A stretch of 64,000 bases of DNA from NCBI GenBank assembly GCA_026120185.1, contig JANUWF010002059.1, forward strand, positions 1,033,501-1,097,500, in the 5' to 3' direction. The translations under genes and the position numbers were made by a program. The stretch comes from Voacanga thouarsii. Taxonomy: Eukaryota; Streptophyta; Magnoliopsida; Gentianales; Apocynaceae. The notes under the pieces are model-generated. The model ran no database searches. It was not told where the DNA came from and worked only from the letters and a program-made list of their open reading frames with translations. This document shows, in pieces, positions 36,636 to 47,957 of this stretch. Positions within the stretch are counted from its first letter, which is position 1. Every line of letters begins with the position of its first letter.

Positions 36636-37697
36636 GTAAGTCTTTGCATGAAACTACATGTTGAATAAATGCTCTGATGCAAGTAAAATAATGGTTTATT
36701 ATGGCAATGTGACCATATACTTAAAGTGCAAACGTGGTTATTTTCCTTTCTCTTTTCAAAACAAACATTTTAACCACAAAGGCATTTAAATAAAAATGTT
36801 GATATTCTTTTATTAAAACATTCAAACCAAAACTCACTTAACCATGATTGCAATTTTAAAATGACAAAGTGCCATTTTTGAATTTTCCCTAAACGAAACA
36901 ACTAAACATTGAGTAATCAATAAAGGTAGGCTACTGGTGCTAGTTTTGGATAGTTACATAAAGTCTTATATGGTAAGAGGCCTCATCCAAAAGGTAAACT
37001 CATTTTAGATAGGGTTTTAGTACTAGTTAGACAGGCCAGTCCAAGCTAGCAACTCAGTCCAAGTAGACTATTCCTGGAGATGGACAACCGGTAAGTTTTG
37101 GTAAGAGATGGAAGAGTATCTCACCCAGTAGGCTGATCATCCACGGTACTGTGATACAGGGGTTCACAGAACTTCGTCATGATGTAGGTTTTCATGGCTT
37201 TGGACTATCATGCAAGGTTTCATAGTCCCTATTTTGAGAGTGCTTTATTTTCCAAAGGTTTCATTTGTTTTATGATGAAAAATTTTCCAACTACCATTTT
37301 ATGTATTATTGAGATGACTTGCAAACGCTTCTTTTTAAACATTTAAAGCTGCATATCACTAAATATCTTTAAATATACAAGAGGACACACGAGGCTTATT
37401 GGGAAGTAATTCTTATATTATTTATGTCATGTTTTCAGTAAGGTCCTGCATTGACAATATTGAGTTTACCTAGAGATTGGAGACTTTGTTTTCTTATCTT
37501 GATGTATTTCCTTTGAATACTTTTACTTAGTTATTTCATTTGAGACTTGTATAAGTATTTGATCAATTATAATAAGTTTAATTTTAGACCATTTCTTTTC
37601 AGCGTTATCTTTACTCAGTTATAAAAACTCTTGGTTCTATGGATGGGGTAACATCCTCATCCCATTGTTTGGGGTGTGTAAACAGTAGGGTGTTACA

Positions 37698-38084
37698 TAA
37701 TGCCTCAATTTTCTTGTGAGAATAGAGACCGAGAGAGTGCAAGATGCAACTTTGGTTAGTTAGTGGAATTAAAGAAGAAATGATAAGAGAGTTTAACTTG
37801 AAGAATGATCCTAGCTAGAAGATACCTTAGGAAAGTTTTTAGGAAATCCAAAACTCAAACTAGGTTGCTATAGCTTGAAGTCTCCATGTTTCAGCTTGAA
37901 TAATTTTCCAGAGCATTGAAGTGCTTTGGTTGAGAGATAGGCCAGCTCATCTAATGCGTGTACGTGACATAGTACAAGTGGTTTGCAAGTATTGCTCAAC
38001 ATAAGAAAAGTTTGTAGGAGTTAGAGTAGGAACTTTGAAATTCAAAGAAAAACATTTCAAATTCAAATGCTTTGTAGTTGAAAC
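37698..38084 (-). repeat. LTR E, piece 4
   Basis: A section of LTR E between copy D and the Sirevirus. It ends with the Sirevirus target site GAAAC (38080-38084). No gene. Confidence 0.65.
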
Positions 38085-39359
38085 TATTAGCCATAAGGGC
38101 ATTCTCCCATATTTTGACTTATGACAAACATTGATGAGAATTAACTTGTGTGATATACATGTTATAGGACATGTTTGACCTCAATTCTTCTCTGGTGTGT
38201 AAATAAGATTGGTAAGCAACTCTTGGGCAATAAAATCTGAGAATCGATTATCAAGTGGAAGATCAAGCTTAAGAGATTGCATACCAAAAATTTATTATGG
38301 AAGAACTTTAGATTAGGGATCTTTGTTGAGGTATTATCTGTGTAAATTCTTAAGTCTTTTTTACCTTATGATTCAGTTTAATTCTACCTTGAAGTACTAA
38401 AATAAATAGATTTCAAAGTTTTAAGTCTTCAAAATTTTAGATTGAGTAATTTGGGTGACTCTGCATCGAAAAACTCGTCCAAAATCCTGTGAACAGTGCC
38501 AAATCGATTCTGCCTGAGAAAGTGCCATTTTAGACTTACATTTTAGATACAACATCATCCAAAATTTGAGCCCAAAACTCTGGCAAATCTGATAGTGAAC
38601 AATTAGCCATTTTTTAGCCATTGGAACTTTACTTATTGCCTCTATAAAAGGTTTCAAAACTCAATTTGAAAACAAAATTTTTTTCTATCCTTTTAAGAAA
38701 CACTCTTGCTCTATAAAATACAAAAATCTCCTTTTTTATAGTGCTTTAAAGTGAAATCAAATTGTGCAAAAAAGGTAAAAGTTGCTTGAGCTCATTTGCT
38801 TTGTATATCTACTCAAAAGAGTGAGCCATCTTCTCTTCATTACTACGATTATCTTTGTGTATTAAGGTTGTGGTATAAAACCTATTTGGCATGAACCTTG
38901 ATTTGTTGGCTGATTGAGAGGTTTTAAGTGTGGTTATCCTTTCTTGTATTTGGTGTAGATTGATACCATTAAGTTAGGTGAATGAAATTTGGTTGAAAAT
39001 CCTTAAGTGTGAGTTTAAGCTAGTGAATGTAGATCTTGGTAGATTGAACCACTATAAATCTTATGTTATCTCTCTTTGCATTTAATTTTGATTAGCTGCA
39101 ATCTTCCTTGCACAAAATTCTTTTTAATCTCTCAAAAAAAAAATCTTTATGGTTCTCACCAACTCATTTTCACTTGAGTATTAATTAAATCGTGTGTCTT
39201 GTATTATTCAGAGTGTAGTTAATCTTTAAATCATTTCGAAAGCTTGTCGTTGTAGCAAGTCTCTTCGATCTAAAATTCTGTGGAATTTCTCAAAACAAAT
39301 TTTTCAAAAAGCATTTTAAATTTGTCAAAAATCTTATTCACCCCCTCTAAGGTTTTTCA
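38085..39359 (+). repeat. 5' LTR of the Sirevirus
   Basis: 1275 bp. It starts TATTAGCCATAAGGGC (TG mutated to TA) and ends TTTTTCA. The 3' LTR starts TGTAAGGGC, which aligns if that copy lost 7 bp; this alignment gives the perfect GAAAC target duplication and decides the start. Confidence 0.85.
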
Positions 39360-39361
39360 TT

Positions 39362-39373
39362 TGGTATTAGAGA
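39362..39373 (+). promoter_or_regulatory. Primer binding site of the Sirevirus
   Basis: TGGTATTAGAGA, a C-to-T variant of the initiator-Met PBS TGGTATCAGAGC, two bases after the LTR. Confidence 0.85.
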
Positions 39374-39429
39374 CAATTCTAATCTATTTTTTGTCTAACA
39401 ACCGTGTAGAAAAGGTCCTCAAAGCAAAC

Positions 39430-41130
39430 TCATTTGCTCTTTTGTATGTTGAAGGATCTTCAACAAATCGACCTACTTTGTTCATTGAAAATAATTATAC
39501 ATTTTAGAAAAATAGAATGAAGATTTATATTTGTTCAATCAACTTTGAGTTGTGAAATCTGATTAAGAATGGTTCATTTATCCCGTCAAAATTTGTTGAC
39601 GGCATAAAAGTGCCTAAACAGAATGACGAATCTGAAGATAATGCCAAAATGACATTAAACTTTCAAGCTATGAATATTCTATGTTGTTACCTTCATGCCA
39701 CTGAATATACTCGAGTTAGTGGCTATGATTCAGCCCATGATATGTGGAGATTACCGAAAGTTACTTATGAGGGGACAAATTAAGTGAAGGAATTTAAGTT
39801 GGGACTCTTAATTCATGATTATGAATTGTTCACAATGAAGCCAAATGAAAGTATAACTGAAAGGTTTACTAGCTTTACAAATATTGCAAATGATCTCAAA
39901 GCCTATGGGAAAGTCTATTCCCTTGGTGAACAAAAAAAAAAAAAAAAAAATTCTAGATGCGTTACCTAAGAGTTGGCAACCAAAAGTTCTAGCTGTGAAA
40001 GAATCTAAGGATCAAAAATCCTTACCAACTGAAGAGCTGAATGGCTCTCTCCTAATGCATAAAATGAAACTCAAGAGGTTTCAAGAATTTGATGATCATA
40101 ATAAAGGACAAAGAGGAATAGCACTGAAAGCTGCAAATGAGGAAACTAAAATTAGTTAATCGGATAGTGGTGATGAGACTAAAGTAGACATTGAAGAATT
40201 AGCGATGATTGCAAAGAAATTCAAAAAAAAAATTTAACAAAGAAAACTTCAAAAGAGGAAAGAAATTCATGAAAAGAAAAGGACAGACCTTATCATTTAA
40301 GTCTCAATGCAATGAATGTAAGAGCATGGAACATTTCATTGATGACTGCCTAATAGCTAAAGAAAAAGAAGGCGGAATGCTTAAAAAGAAGAAGAAGGAT
40401 CTGGAAGCGAAGAAGGGAAAATGGCTAATGGGAACTTAGGACCAAAATGAGTCTGAGTCCGAGGAAGATGGAGACTCTGAAAATGAACTGCTAACATATA
40501 CTTCATGGTAATGAAAAATGAGGTAAAATCCACTACCACTAATTCCATATCTGATTTACATAATTCTAATCATGAAAAGCATGATGATCCTAATGAATTG
40601 CTAATTGACATGTTTCATGAATTGAAAAAGCTGTCTAGAAGAAATAAAGAAATGAAGATGAAAATTGATTGCTTGTTAGATGATAATGCAAAGCTGTTGA
40701 ATGAGAACAAAGTATCTCTTGAGTCATATATGTATACAAATATGGAAAAGTATGTTATCATCACTGCCTTACATCATGTGTCTTTAGAAAATGAATGCTT
40801 ATGTGATAAAATTTGTTCTCTTAAAATTATGGTTAGCAATTTTGATGATATGAAAAATAGAGTCGATGATCTTACTACATGCATTAAAAATTTAACAAAT
40901 GGCAAAGGCAACTTGGAAAAATTGCTTGGCGCTTAACACTTAGCTGCAAATTTTAATGGTCTAGGTTATAGGCATAAGATCATAGGCAAGAACTACAAAT
41001 CTCACTTTGTAAAGGTTGCCTCATCATATATGACACACAAGTGTTGCACATACTGTGAAAAATCTGGACACAAAGCATCTAAGTGTCATGTTAAGAAAAA
41101 AAATTGAATCCGGTGCAAGAACAGTTTGAA
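39430..41130 (+). pseudogene. gag: Sirevirus gag
   Basis: The copia capsid/nucleocapsid precursor that would form virus-like particles and package the RNA. Several open pieces on the + strand (39784-39969, 39884-40159, 40209-40439, 40505-40936) keep the gag pattern: MKPNESITERFTSFTNIAND followed by LPKSWQPKV. A basic region precedes a CX2CX4HX4C knuckle (CNECKSMEHFIDDC, about 40305-40350), and a second knuckle CTYCEKSGHKASKC lies at 41045-41086. A coiled-coil-like Lys/Glu/Asn-rich stretch lies between. In-frame stops and an A-run (about 39931-39949) break the frame. Two spaced knuckles and the long linker suit the Sirevirus type. Confidence 0.82.
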
Positions 41131-41169
41131 AAATTAGAGGAACCATTACAAACCCCTATGGACCCAAGA

Positions 41170-41460
41170 AAATGTGGGTACCAAAAATCACTCTCCCTTT
41201 TCATGTAAAGGTACATTCATTGGAGAAAATGAGCTTCATAAAGTGGTTCTTGGATAGTGGATGTTCAAGACACATAATCGAAAATGCAACTCTATTAGAA
41301 GATGTGCAAGCAACAAACGATAGATTTGTTACCTTTGGAGACAAAAAGAAAGGGAAAATTCTTGGCATAGATAACATTGGTAAAGGATCTCCAACCATTA
41401 TCAAACAAGTGCTATTAATTGATGAGCTGAAATATAACTTACTTAGCATTAGTTAATTAT
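41170..41460 (+). pseudogene. Sirevirus aspartic protease
   Basis: The open stretch 41172-41456 contains WFLDSGCSRHI (about 41244-41276), the copia protease active-site pattern D-S-G, followed by the usual FGDKKKGKILGI and LLSIS blocks. The protease would cleave the Gag-Pol polyprotein. The catalytic Asp and following Ser-Gly are intact, but the frame ends in a stop (TAA at 41454-41456), so the polyprotein cannot be read through. Confidence 0.85.
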
Positions 41461-41507
41461 GTAATAATGGCTACAAAGTCATTTTTGAGAAAGATTCTTA
41501 CTCTATT

Positions 41508-42420
41508 ATGGATAGCTCAAATAATGAAACAATCTTTGTTACTAATCGTGTTGGAAATGTTTATGTATTCTATCTTAATGATCTCTTAGCTCACAATAAT
41601 AGATGTCTTTCCATTCTTGACAATAATAGCTATCTTTGGAATAAAAGATTAGATCATGTATCATTTGATTTGCTAAACAAATTATCCTCAAAAGAGCTTG
41701 TTAGGGGACTGCCTAAAATGAAGTTTGATAAAAGCAAAGTATGCAATGCATGCCAATTTCAAAAACAAATCAAAACTTCTTTCAAACCAAAAAAAATGAT
41801 TTCTACCTCAAAACATCTTGAATTAATACATATGGATTTGTTTGGACTAATGAGGACCACTAGCCTTAGTGTTAAGAGGTATGCTTATATTTTAGTAGAT
41901 GATTTCTCAAGATTTACATGGACCATGTTTCTTGAACAAAAAGATGAAGCATTTTCTGAATTCTCAAAAATATTCAAGCACATCTAAAACTCTATTAGAT
42001 GCAAACCGATTTCCATCAAGAATGATAATGGGAGAGAATTTTGCAACAGTGGGTTTACACACTTTTGTGATGAAAATGGAGTTTTTCACAACTTTTCAAC
42101 TGTTAAAACCCCTCAACAGAACGGGATTGTTAAGAGGAAAAATCGAACTTTGCAAGAAATTACTAGATCCATGATTTGTGAAAACTCTATTCCAAAATAC
42201 TTTTTGGGCTGAAGCTGTAAATACAACATGTTATATTATCAATCGAGTGATGTTGAGACCTTTTCTGAGAAAAATACCCTTTAAGCTTATATTTGATAAA
42301 ACTCCATCAATTTCTTATTTCAAAGTATTTGGCTGCAAATGTTTCATTCTTAATACCCAAGATAATCTTGGAAAATTTGATAGCAAATCTGATTAGGGTA
42401 TATTCCTTGGATACTCTTCC
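41508..42420 (+). pseudogene. Sirevirus integrase
   Basis: The GAG-pre-integrase/zinc part WNKRLDHVSFDLLNKL...CNACQFQK (about 41637-41766) is followed by the catalytic core: LELIHMDLFG with the first Asp, DDFSRFTW, and, after a frameshift, KNDNGREF with the second Asp (about 42023-42046). At the third catalytic position the usual NGxVERKN reads NGIVKRKN (Lys codon 42132-42134), so the catalytic Glu is lost. The C-terminal WAEAVNTTCYIINRV and the FKVFGCKCF block follow (42178-42396). It is defective both in frame and in the active site. Confidence 0.85.
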
Positions 42421-43840
42421 AATAAAAAGGCATATAGAGTGTACAATAAGAGAACTCTATGTATGGAAGAATCCATACATGTTATCTTTGATGAATCTAA
42501 CATTTATATTTCAAGAAAAGAAGATGATGATGTAGGAAGTTCAAAAGAAAGAGGGAAAGAACAACATAAAGCACCACTGCCCAACATTCATGCCAAAGAA
42601 GAGGAATTTGAAGAGCAGCAAGTTGAACAAAGTAGGCAAGAGTCTAAAGAACTCACGGATCAAGGACTACCAAGAGATTGGAAATACAAAATCGATCATC
42701 CTAAGGAACAAATCATTGATAACCCCAATTGTGGAGTTAAAACTAGACGGTACTTTATAGAAAATTTTGCTCTACTCTCTAGTGTAGAACCTAAATTTAT
42801 TAATGTGGCCTTGCATGATGATTTTTAGATAATAGCTATGTAAGAAGAGCTAAACCAATTTGAGAGAAATCAAGTTTGGAAACTCGTCCCTAAACCACTT
42901 AATCATCCGATTATTGGTACCAAATGGGATTTTAGAAACAAACTTGATGAAAATGGAGTGGTTGTTAGAAATAAAGCTAGAATTGTTGCCAAGGATTCAA
43001 TCAAGAGGAAGGCATTGATTATAATGAAACATTTGCTCCCGTTGCTAGATTAGAGTCCATAAGAATGCTTATTGCCTTTTCATCTTTCAAAAATTTCATG
43101 CTTTATCAAATGGATGTTAAAAGTGCATTTTTAAATGGTTTTATTGTGGAGGAAGTATATGTAGAACAACTTTCGAGCTTTATTCATGAGCATTTTTTCA
43201 AATCACGTTTTCAAACTTTCAATGGCTCTTTATGGTATAAAACAAGCCCCACAGCTTGGTATGAAAGGCTTAGTGGATTCTTACTCTCAAAAGGTTTTTC
43301 AAGAGGCATGATCGATACCACACTGTTTATTAAGGCAAAAAATTTTGGTGATCTTCTTATTGTTTAAAGTTATGTTGATGATATCATTTTTGGTGCTACT
43401 AATGATTCCTTGTACAAGATGTTTGCTAAGACAATACAACAGAAATTCGAAATGAGCATGATAGGAGAACTTAACTTCTTTCTTGTGTTGCAAATCAAAT
43501 AAACTAAGGATGGAATCTTCCTAAATAAAGCTAAGTACGCTAAGGAACTGCTCAAAAAGTTTGGTATGAATGAAACCAAAGAAATCAACACACCTATAAG
43601 CACTTCTCTAAAACTTCACAAGGATGAAAAAGGTAAGAAGGTAGACAATCTAAATACAGAGGTATGATTGGAAGTTTATTCTATCTTACTACTAGCCCAC
43701 TAGATATCATGTTTTCAATTTGTCTTTGTGCCTGATTTCAATCATGCCCAAATGAATCTCACTTATGTGCCATAAAACACATCCTTAGATATTTGGTTGG
43801 AACATATGATTATGGCCTATGGTATTGTCGTACTAACATA
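42421..43840 (+). pseudogene. Sirevirus reverse transcriptase
   Basis: Linker (42439-42828), then the RVT_2-type RT: NQVWKLVPKP and GTKWDFRNKLDENGVVVRNKARIVAK (42840-42990), a frameshift near 42990, then QMDVKSAFLNG (about 43095-43130) and YVDD at 43371-43382 with its catalytic Asp pair intact. The later LNFFL...KYAKELLKKFGM blocks are present. At least two in-frame stops (about 43367 and 43501) and the frameshift make it non-functional. Confidence 0.87.
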
Positions 43841-44313
43841 TTTGATCTTATAGGCTATACCGATGCAGACTATGCAGGCTATAAAGTTGAATGAAAAAGC
43901 ACTAGCAGGCACTGCCAATTTCTTAGATACTCTCTTGTGTCATGGCATAGCAAAAAGTAGGCCTGTGTATCCTTGTCCACAACCAAGGCTGAATACATTA
44001 CAGCTAGGAGTTGTTGACCACAAATTCTGTGGATGAAAAATACATTGCTTGATTTTGGTCTCAATTTTGATTGCGTACCTATATTATGTAATAATATAAG
44101 TGCAATCAATCTAACTAAGAATCCTGTTCAACATTCTAGAACCAAGCATATTGAGGTTAAACATCATTTTATTAGGGGTCATGTGCTTAAAGGAGAAGTA
44201 CGTGTTGAATATATTTCAACTGATGTACAAATTGAGGATATTTTTACAAAACCTCTGGCTGAAGAAAGGTTCAATAATCTAAGAAGAGGCTTAGGAATTA
44301 CAAAGATCATGTA
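43840..44313 (+). pseudogene. Sirevirus RNase H
   Basis: Copia-type RNase H read in pieces: YTDADYAGYK (about 43857), STTKAEYI (about 43980), then CNNISAINLTKNPVQHSRTK and the C-terminal IEDIFTKPL with LRRGLGI (44033-44314). Stops interrupt the first half. The pol region ends at about 44313, as usual for copia elements. Confidence 0.85.
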
Positions 44314-44786
44314 ACTGACACAATAAAGAATTGTTGTTTTTATTTGTAGAACCACTAAAGACATAAATTTTGGACGATGATTCTAGATTCATCATTTCGG
44401 TGAATAAGTCTAAAAATCACTTCCAAAACTCTCTCTTGAAGGAGTTCCTAATTCAATGAACATTTCGAATCAAGTCTGACTCCAAAATAGAATCACCTCT
44501 AATACTTCATATATCTTTCAAGAATAACTGCTTCCAAATTTTTCTTTTTTAATTTCAAAATATTAGTGCTTTTCTCAAGATACTTTTTGAAATCTCTGAT
44601 GAAAGGGCTTTTTCCAATGTACTTGAGTGTACTTACTATCACAACTTCCTAGGAACTCACAAAAAGTTTTCTCTCTCCCCTCTCTCCCGAATTCTGAAAC
44701 CAACCATACTTCATCTTCTCTCCCTCAAAATCTTCTAAGCTTCTCTCTGAACAACCGAAAGTCCAAGCCTTCATTCTCTGACTACA

Positions 44787-46294
44787 ATGGCAAAAGAACT
44801 AAAATCAACTAACCCCAAGTCAAAGAAAGTCCAAAAAATATCTTTGATGATAAAGAAGAAATCAACAACAATAGAAAAGGGAAAAGAAGTCACTTTAGAA
44901 CTCTCAGCTTCTCAGAGTGACTCTTCTAAATCATCTCCAGAATAGGAAAGTTCCGACACCCAGGTACCTCACTTTTCAGATTCCAAAAGTAAATATGATT
45001 TTAATGACTGGGTTTCGAGAAATCAAACGGTGATTTTGGGCTATCGTGCAAATCCAGCATTTTTTTTTTTTTTGAATTTTTCAAATGTGTTAAATATGTT
45101 TAAGTCTCTTGATTGGGGAGCTCTGTTATCTATAGATGAGAAACTGTTTACCTCATTTATTTGGGAATTTTATGCTAGCATAAGAAAGAGCCAATTAGAG
45201 GAAACCAGAGAAGGGTTCATGATTTGGTGGTGCACCTCTAGAGTTAGGGGTAAAAATCCAATGTTTAATCACCGTCTGTTAAACAGAATGTGTAAGGTCA
45301 GAGATGGCAAGATTCAATACTTTGAACTGAATAAGTTTCTAGAAGGAACTGATCTGTTCGATTTCAGGAAATTTGAAAGTATGTTTACTGGAATGAAGAG
45401 TTTTTGAACTTGAGTGACAGAAACACGAAGTAGTTGAATAGACAGGGTAGGATCCTGTACCACATGGTTTCAATCATGGTGGTTCCAAGCTTCGGACACA
45501 AAACTTCCATCAACATAATGCAAATGGTGATTATGTTAGCGCTCGCTGAAAGTAGGCAAATAAGTTTTGGGTATCTTGCTGCCAGGTTGCCGATGCAAAC
45601 TAGGAATACCTCCAGCAAAGCCCTGCCTTATGGAAACCTATTGATAAAGGTGTTTAGGCATTTTGGTGTTGATTTAAATTCTGTTACCCCTGCACCCTAA
45701 AAAATGAATGTGTACAGCTTTAAGTTATTTAATCGAACGGGATATGTGAGATTAGATGATGAGTGGAATCTATTTCGAGATGCAGCTGGTGATGAAAGTA
45801 AAAAGCTGTTAGAGGTAAAAACTGAAGGCAAGAGTTCCCCATCTACTGGAGCAAAGAGAAAGATTGAGGTAGAACCTTAGGAAGAATCCTCTACCAAGGG
45901 CAAATAGAGGACTCAGGACAAAGGCATCAGTGAAAGCATTCTGGGCACAATTAATTTACTGGTTGCTAAGGTGAATAGCCTTAGTTCAGAGATTCAAACT
46001 CTTGGGAATAGGCTCACCACAGTGGAAGAAAAACCTAAAAAGGATAAATAAATATCTGCTCCATCAGCACCATCCCCAAAAAAGGCAACTCAAGAACAAC
46101 CTCTCCCTGAGGCTGAAGAAGAAGCTGCGAAAGAGTAGCAGGTTGAGGAAATACCTATCTCTGAGCAAGGAAGGGAAACATCCCCATATCAGGAAGATGT
46201 AGCACCCCTTGCCCCTACTGAACTCCCTATCTCATTTGGAAAGAAACAGAAGCATGTGGTAGTTAAGCAAAAGTCAAGTAGGCTTGCTGGATAA
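44787..46294 (+). pseudogene. Sirevirus envelope-like ORF
   Basis: An ORF after pol, in the place of the envelope-like gene of Sireviruses. The ATG at 44787 opens a Lys/Ser-rich N-terminus, interrupted by a stop (about 44943) but in the same frame as the 125-residue stretch 45030-45407 (WGALLSIDEKLFTSFIWEFY). Decayed pieces follow, with a Pro/Glu/Ala/Lys-rich tail ending KSSRLAG before a stop at 46294. No transmembrane segment is clear apart from a Phe-rich run at about 45060-45080, which looks like a T-tract artefact. Position and tail type support the call; the role of such ORFs is unknown in general. Confidence 0.68.
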
Positions 46295-47940
46295 CATTCC
46301 AGAAAAGGTGTCGGGTCCAAAATCGAGACTGTTCATATTTCATGAGTGCTCAATTCAGTGGATTGATTTCCAGTCTCCCTCTACCAAGACTCGTTACTGC
46401 TTTTCATTGAACAATTTTTATTTCTGCCTCAGGATTTGAACAATTTATCTTCTTTCTACTGTCTTTGCTTAGCTTATAACTGTTTCACATATATAATCTT
46501 CTCTGTTTCATATATTTACTACTTACTCTTCTTATTCTACATTTTGATTGATGCTAAATGGGGGAGAAAAATAATAGCTAGGATTGTGATTGTGCACTAA
46601 AAAAAAAAAAAAAAAAGGCGATTGGATTGCGATGTGCACTAGGAGAAAAATGGCGATTGCATACTGAATAGTACTATGTTGTTTTATTGTGATCTCTATG
46701 GTTGTGATATGTAGTGCTATGCTGTTAATCCTGCACTACTATTGATTGTTGCTATTATTGAGTATTATTGTGATTGTTATTGATTGTACACTGATTAAAC
46801 TAATGTTGGATGAACATCATGCAGTGTTGTGCTATAGATTGGAAATAGTCATTACGTTTTAGACTGCAACATACTTATATGCAGACTCTAATATTTCATA
46901 AGATCTTGTAAAACTCTCTATGGAATTCATGTTGGGATTTAGGTTTGATTAAACCAGCATGATATGCTATTTTTTCCTATATAAATTATGATTTATGATC
47001 ACATAACTAGTTATATATATTGGTTTATGATAAACACGATTTGTGATCTCTGATTGATTATGATCATAGTTTGTTGCTATCTAAGGAGATTTAAGTGACT
47101 CATTGAAAACCAGAATGATATCCTGTTTTTAGTCAAAGGTGTTTTGAAGTATTATAAAGGTATTAGTTGAGTTTGGGGTTGTTGATCAATTTGTTTTGAA
47201 CGCTATTATGATATGCTCTGTGTTAAAAATCTCAGATGTTAAGGATAGTTATTTATATATCTTTCATCGCTCAAAACTTTCCTTAAAGTTTGAAATTTCT
47301 TGAGAAAACTAGGCTGGATCAAAATATCTGAAAACACATTAGTTCATACACTTATACAAGGGGAGTTTTGGACACACGTTTTCTTGATCCAAAAATCTAG
47401 TCCAAAAATGAGTTTTAAAAAGGAGACAGTTTCTATCTAACTTTACCCTATTTTGGACACATGTTTTGAAAATCTAAAACCTATCGTCTAAAAGGTCTGT
47501 AGTTTCACTCCACCTAGTTTTTGGATGCACTTTTTAGAAGTCCAAAGTTTGGATCCAGTTTTCTCTCAAATAGCACTTCTTAATCTCATATCTTACATAT
47601 GTTCCTATGTGCACATATTGAGAGAAAGAATCTCATCCTATGATTTATTTTCTATACCTCCTTGTGTACATATTCTTACATTTCTTTTTTCGGCTATTCT
47701 TTTACGAAATAGTTGTATGATAGAAGGAAGGAGGATATGGAGGTTAGTTGGGCCATAGGCTTATTGAGCCATGCTTGTGAGTATATACTTTATTTCTTAT
47801 CTTAATCTTATAAGCACTCTTTGGGTCCTATAATAAGAGATTGCACTTCAATGAAAAATATTCTTATTTCTCTTGGTCGAACATGTCCATACTGTATATA
47901 TCATTATTTTTGTATCACAATCCCATTAAGTTTGTCATCA
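46295..47940 (+). other. Sirevirus 3' non-coding region
   Basis: 1.6 kb without coding signal between the envelope-like ORF and the PPT. It contains an extra PPT-like AAATGGGGGAGAAAAA at 46556-46571, an A18 run (46600-46617) and a short local repeat of GATTG(C/T)GATGTGCACTA type. Multiple PPT-like tracts are known in Sireviruses. Confidence 0.7.
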
Positions 47941-47957
47941 CTCAAAAGGGGGGAGAT
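47941..47957 (+). promoter_or_regulatory. Polypurine tract of the Sirevirus
   Basis: CTCAAAAGGGGGGAGAT immediately before the 3' LTR. Confidence 0.9.

Larger units (their letters stand above)
33521..37697 (+). mobile_element. Chromovirus-type LTR, copy D (different subfamily)
   Basis: A 4177-bp LTR, TGTAAAACCCCACC...AGTAGGGTGTTACA. Related to A/B/C in both ends, the tRNA-like segment (33771-33836), the GAGTAATCAATAAAGG block (about 36911) and other 3' blocks, but diverged in the middle: an (ATC)n run (35797-35824) replaces (CT)n. The flanks GAATA and TAATG match at only 3 of 5 positions, so the target duplication is doubtful. No PBS follows; it is probably a solo LTR. The ORFs inside are not credible. 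Confidence 0.78.

Noticed and set aside
38092..38100. Sirevirus 5' LTR start at CATAAGGGC
   Set aside because: Starting at 38085 (TATTAGCCATAAGGGC) lets the 3' LTR be explained by a 7-bp deletion and gives a perfect GAAAC target duplication; the alternative gives none.
38421..38657. Minus-strand ORF also found at 48287-48523, apparently a conserved duplicated gene
   Set aside because: The two lie at the same place in the two Sirevirus LTRs; conservation reflects LTR identity, and they are antisense to the element.
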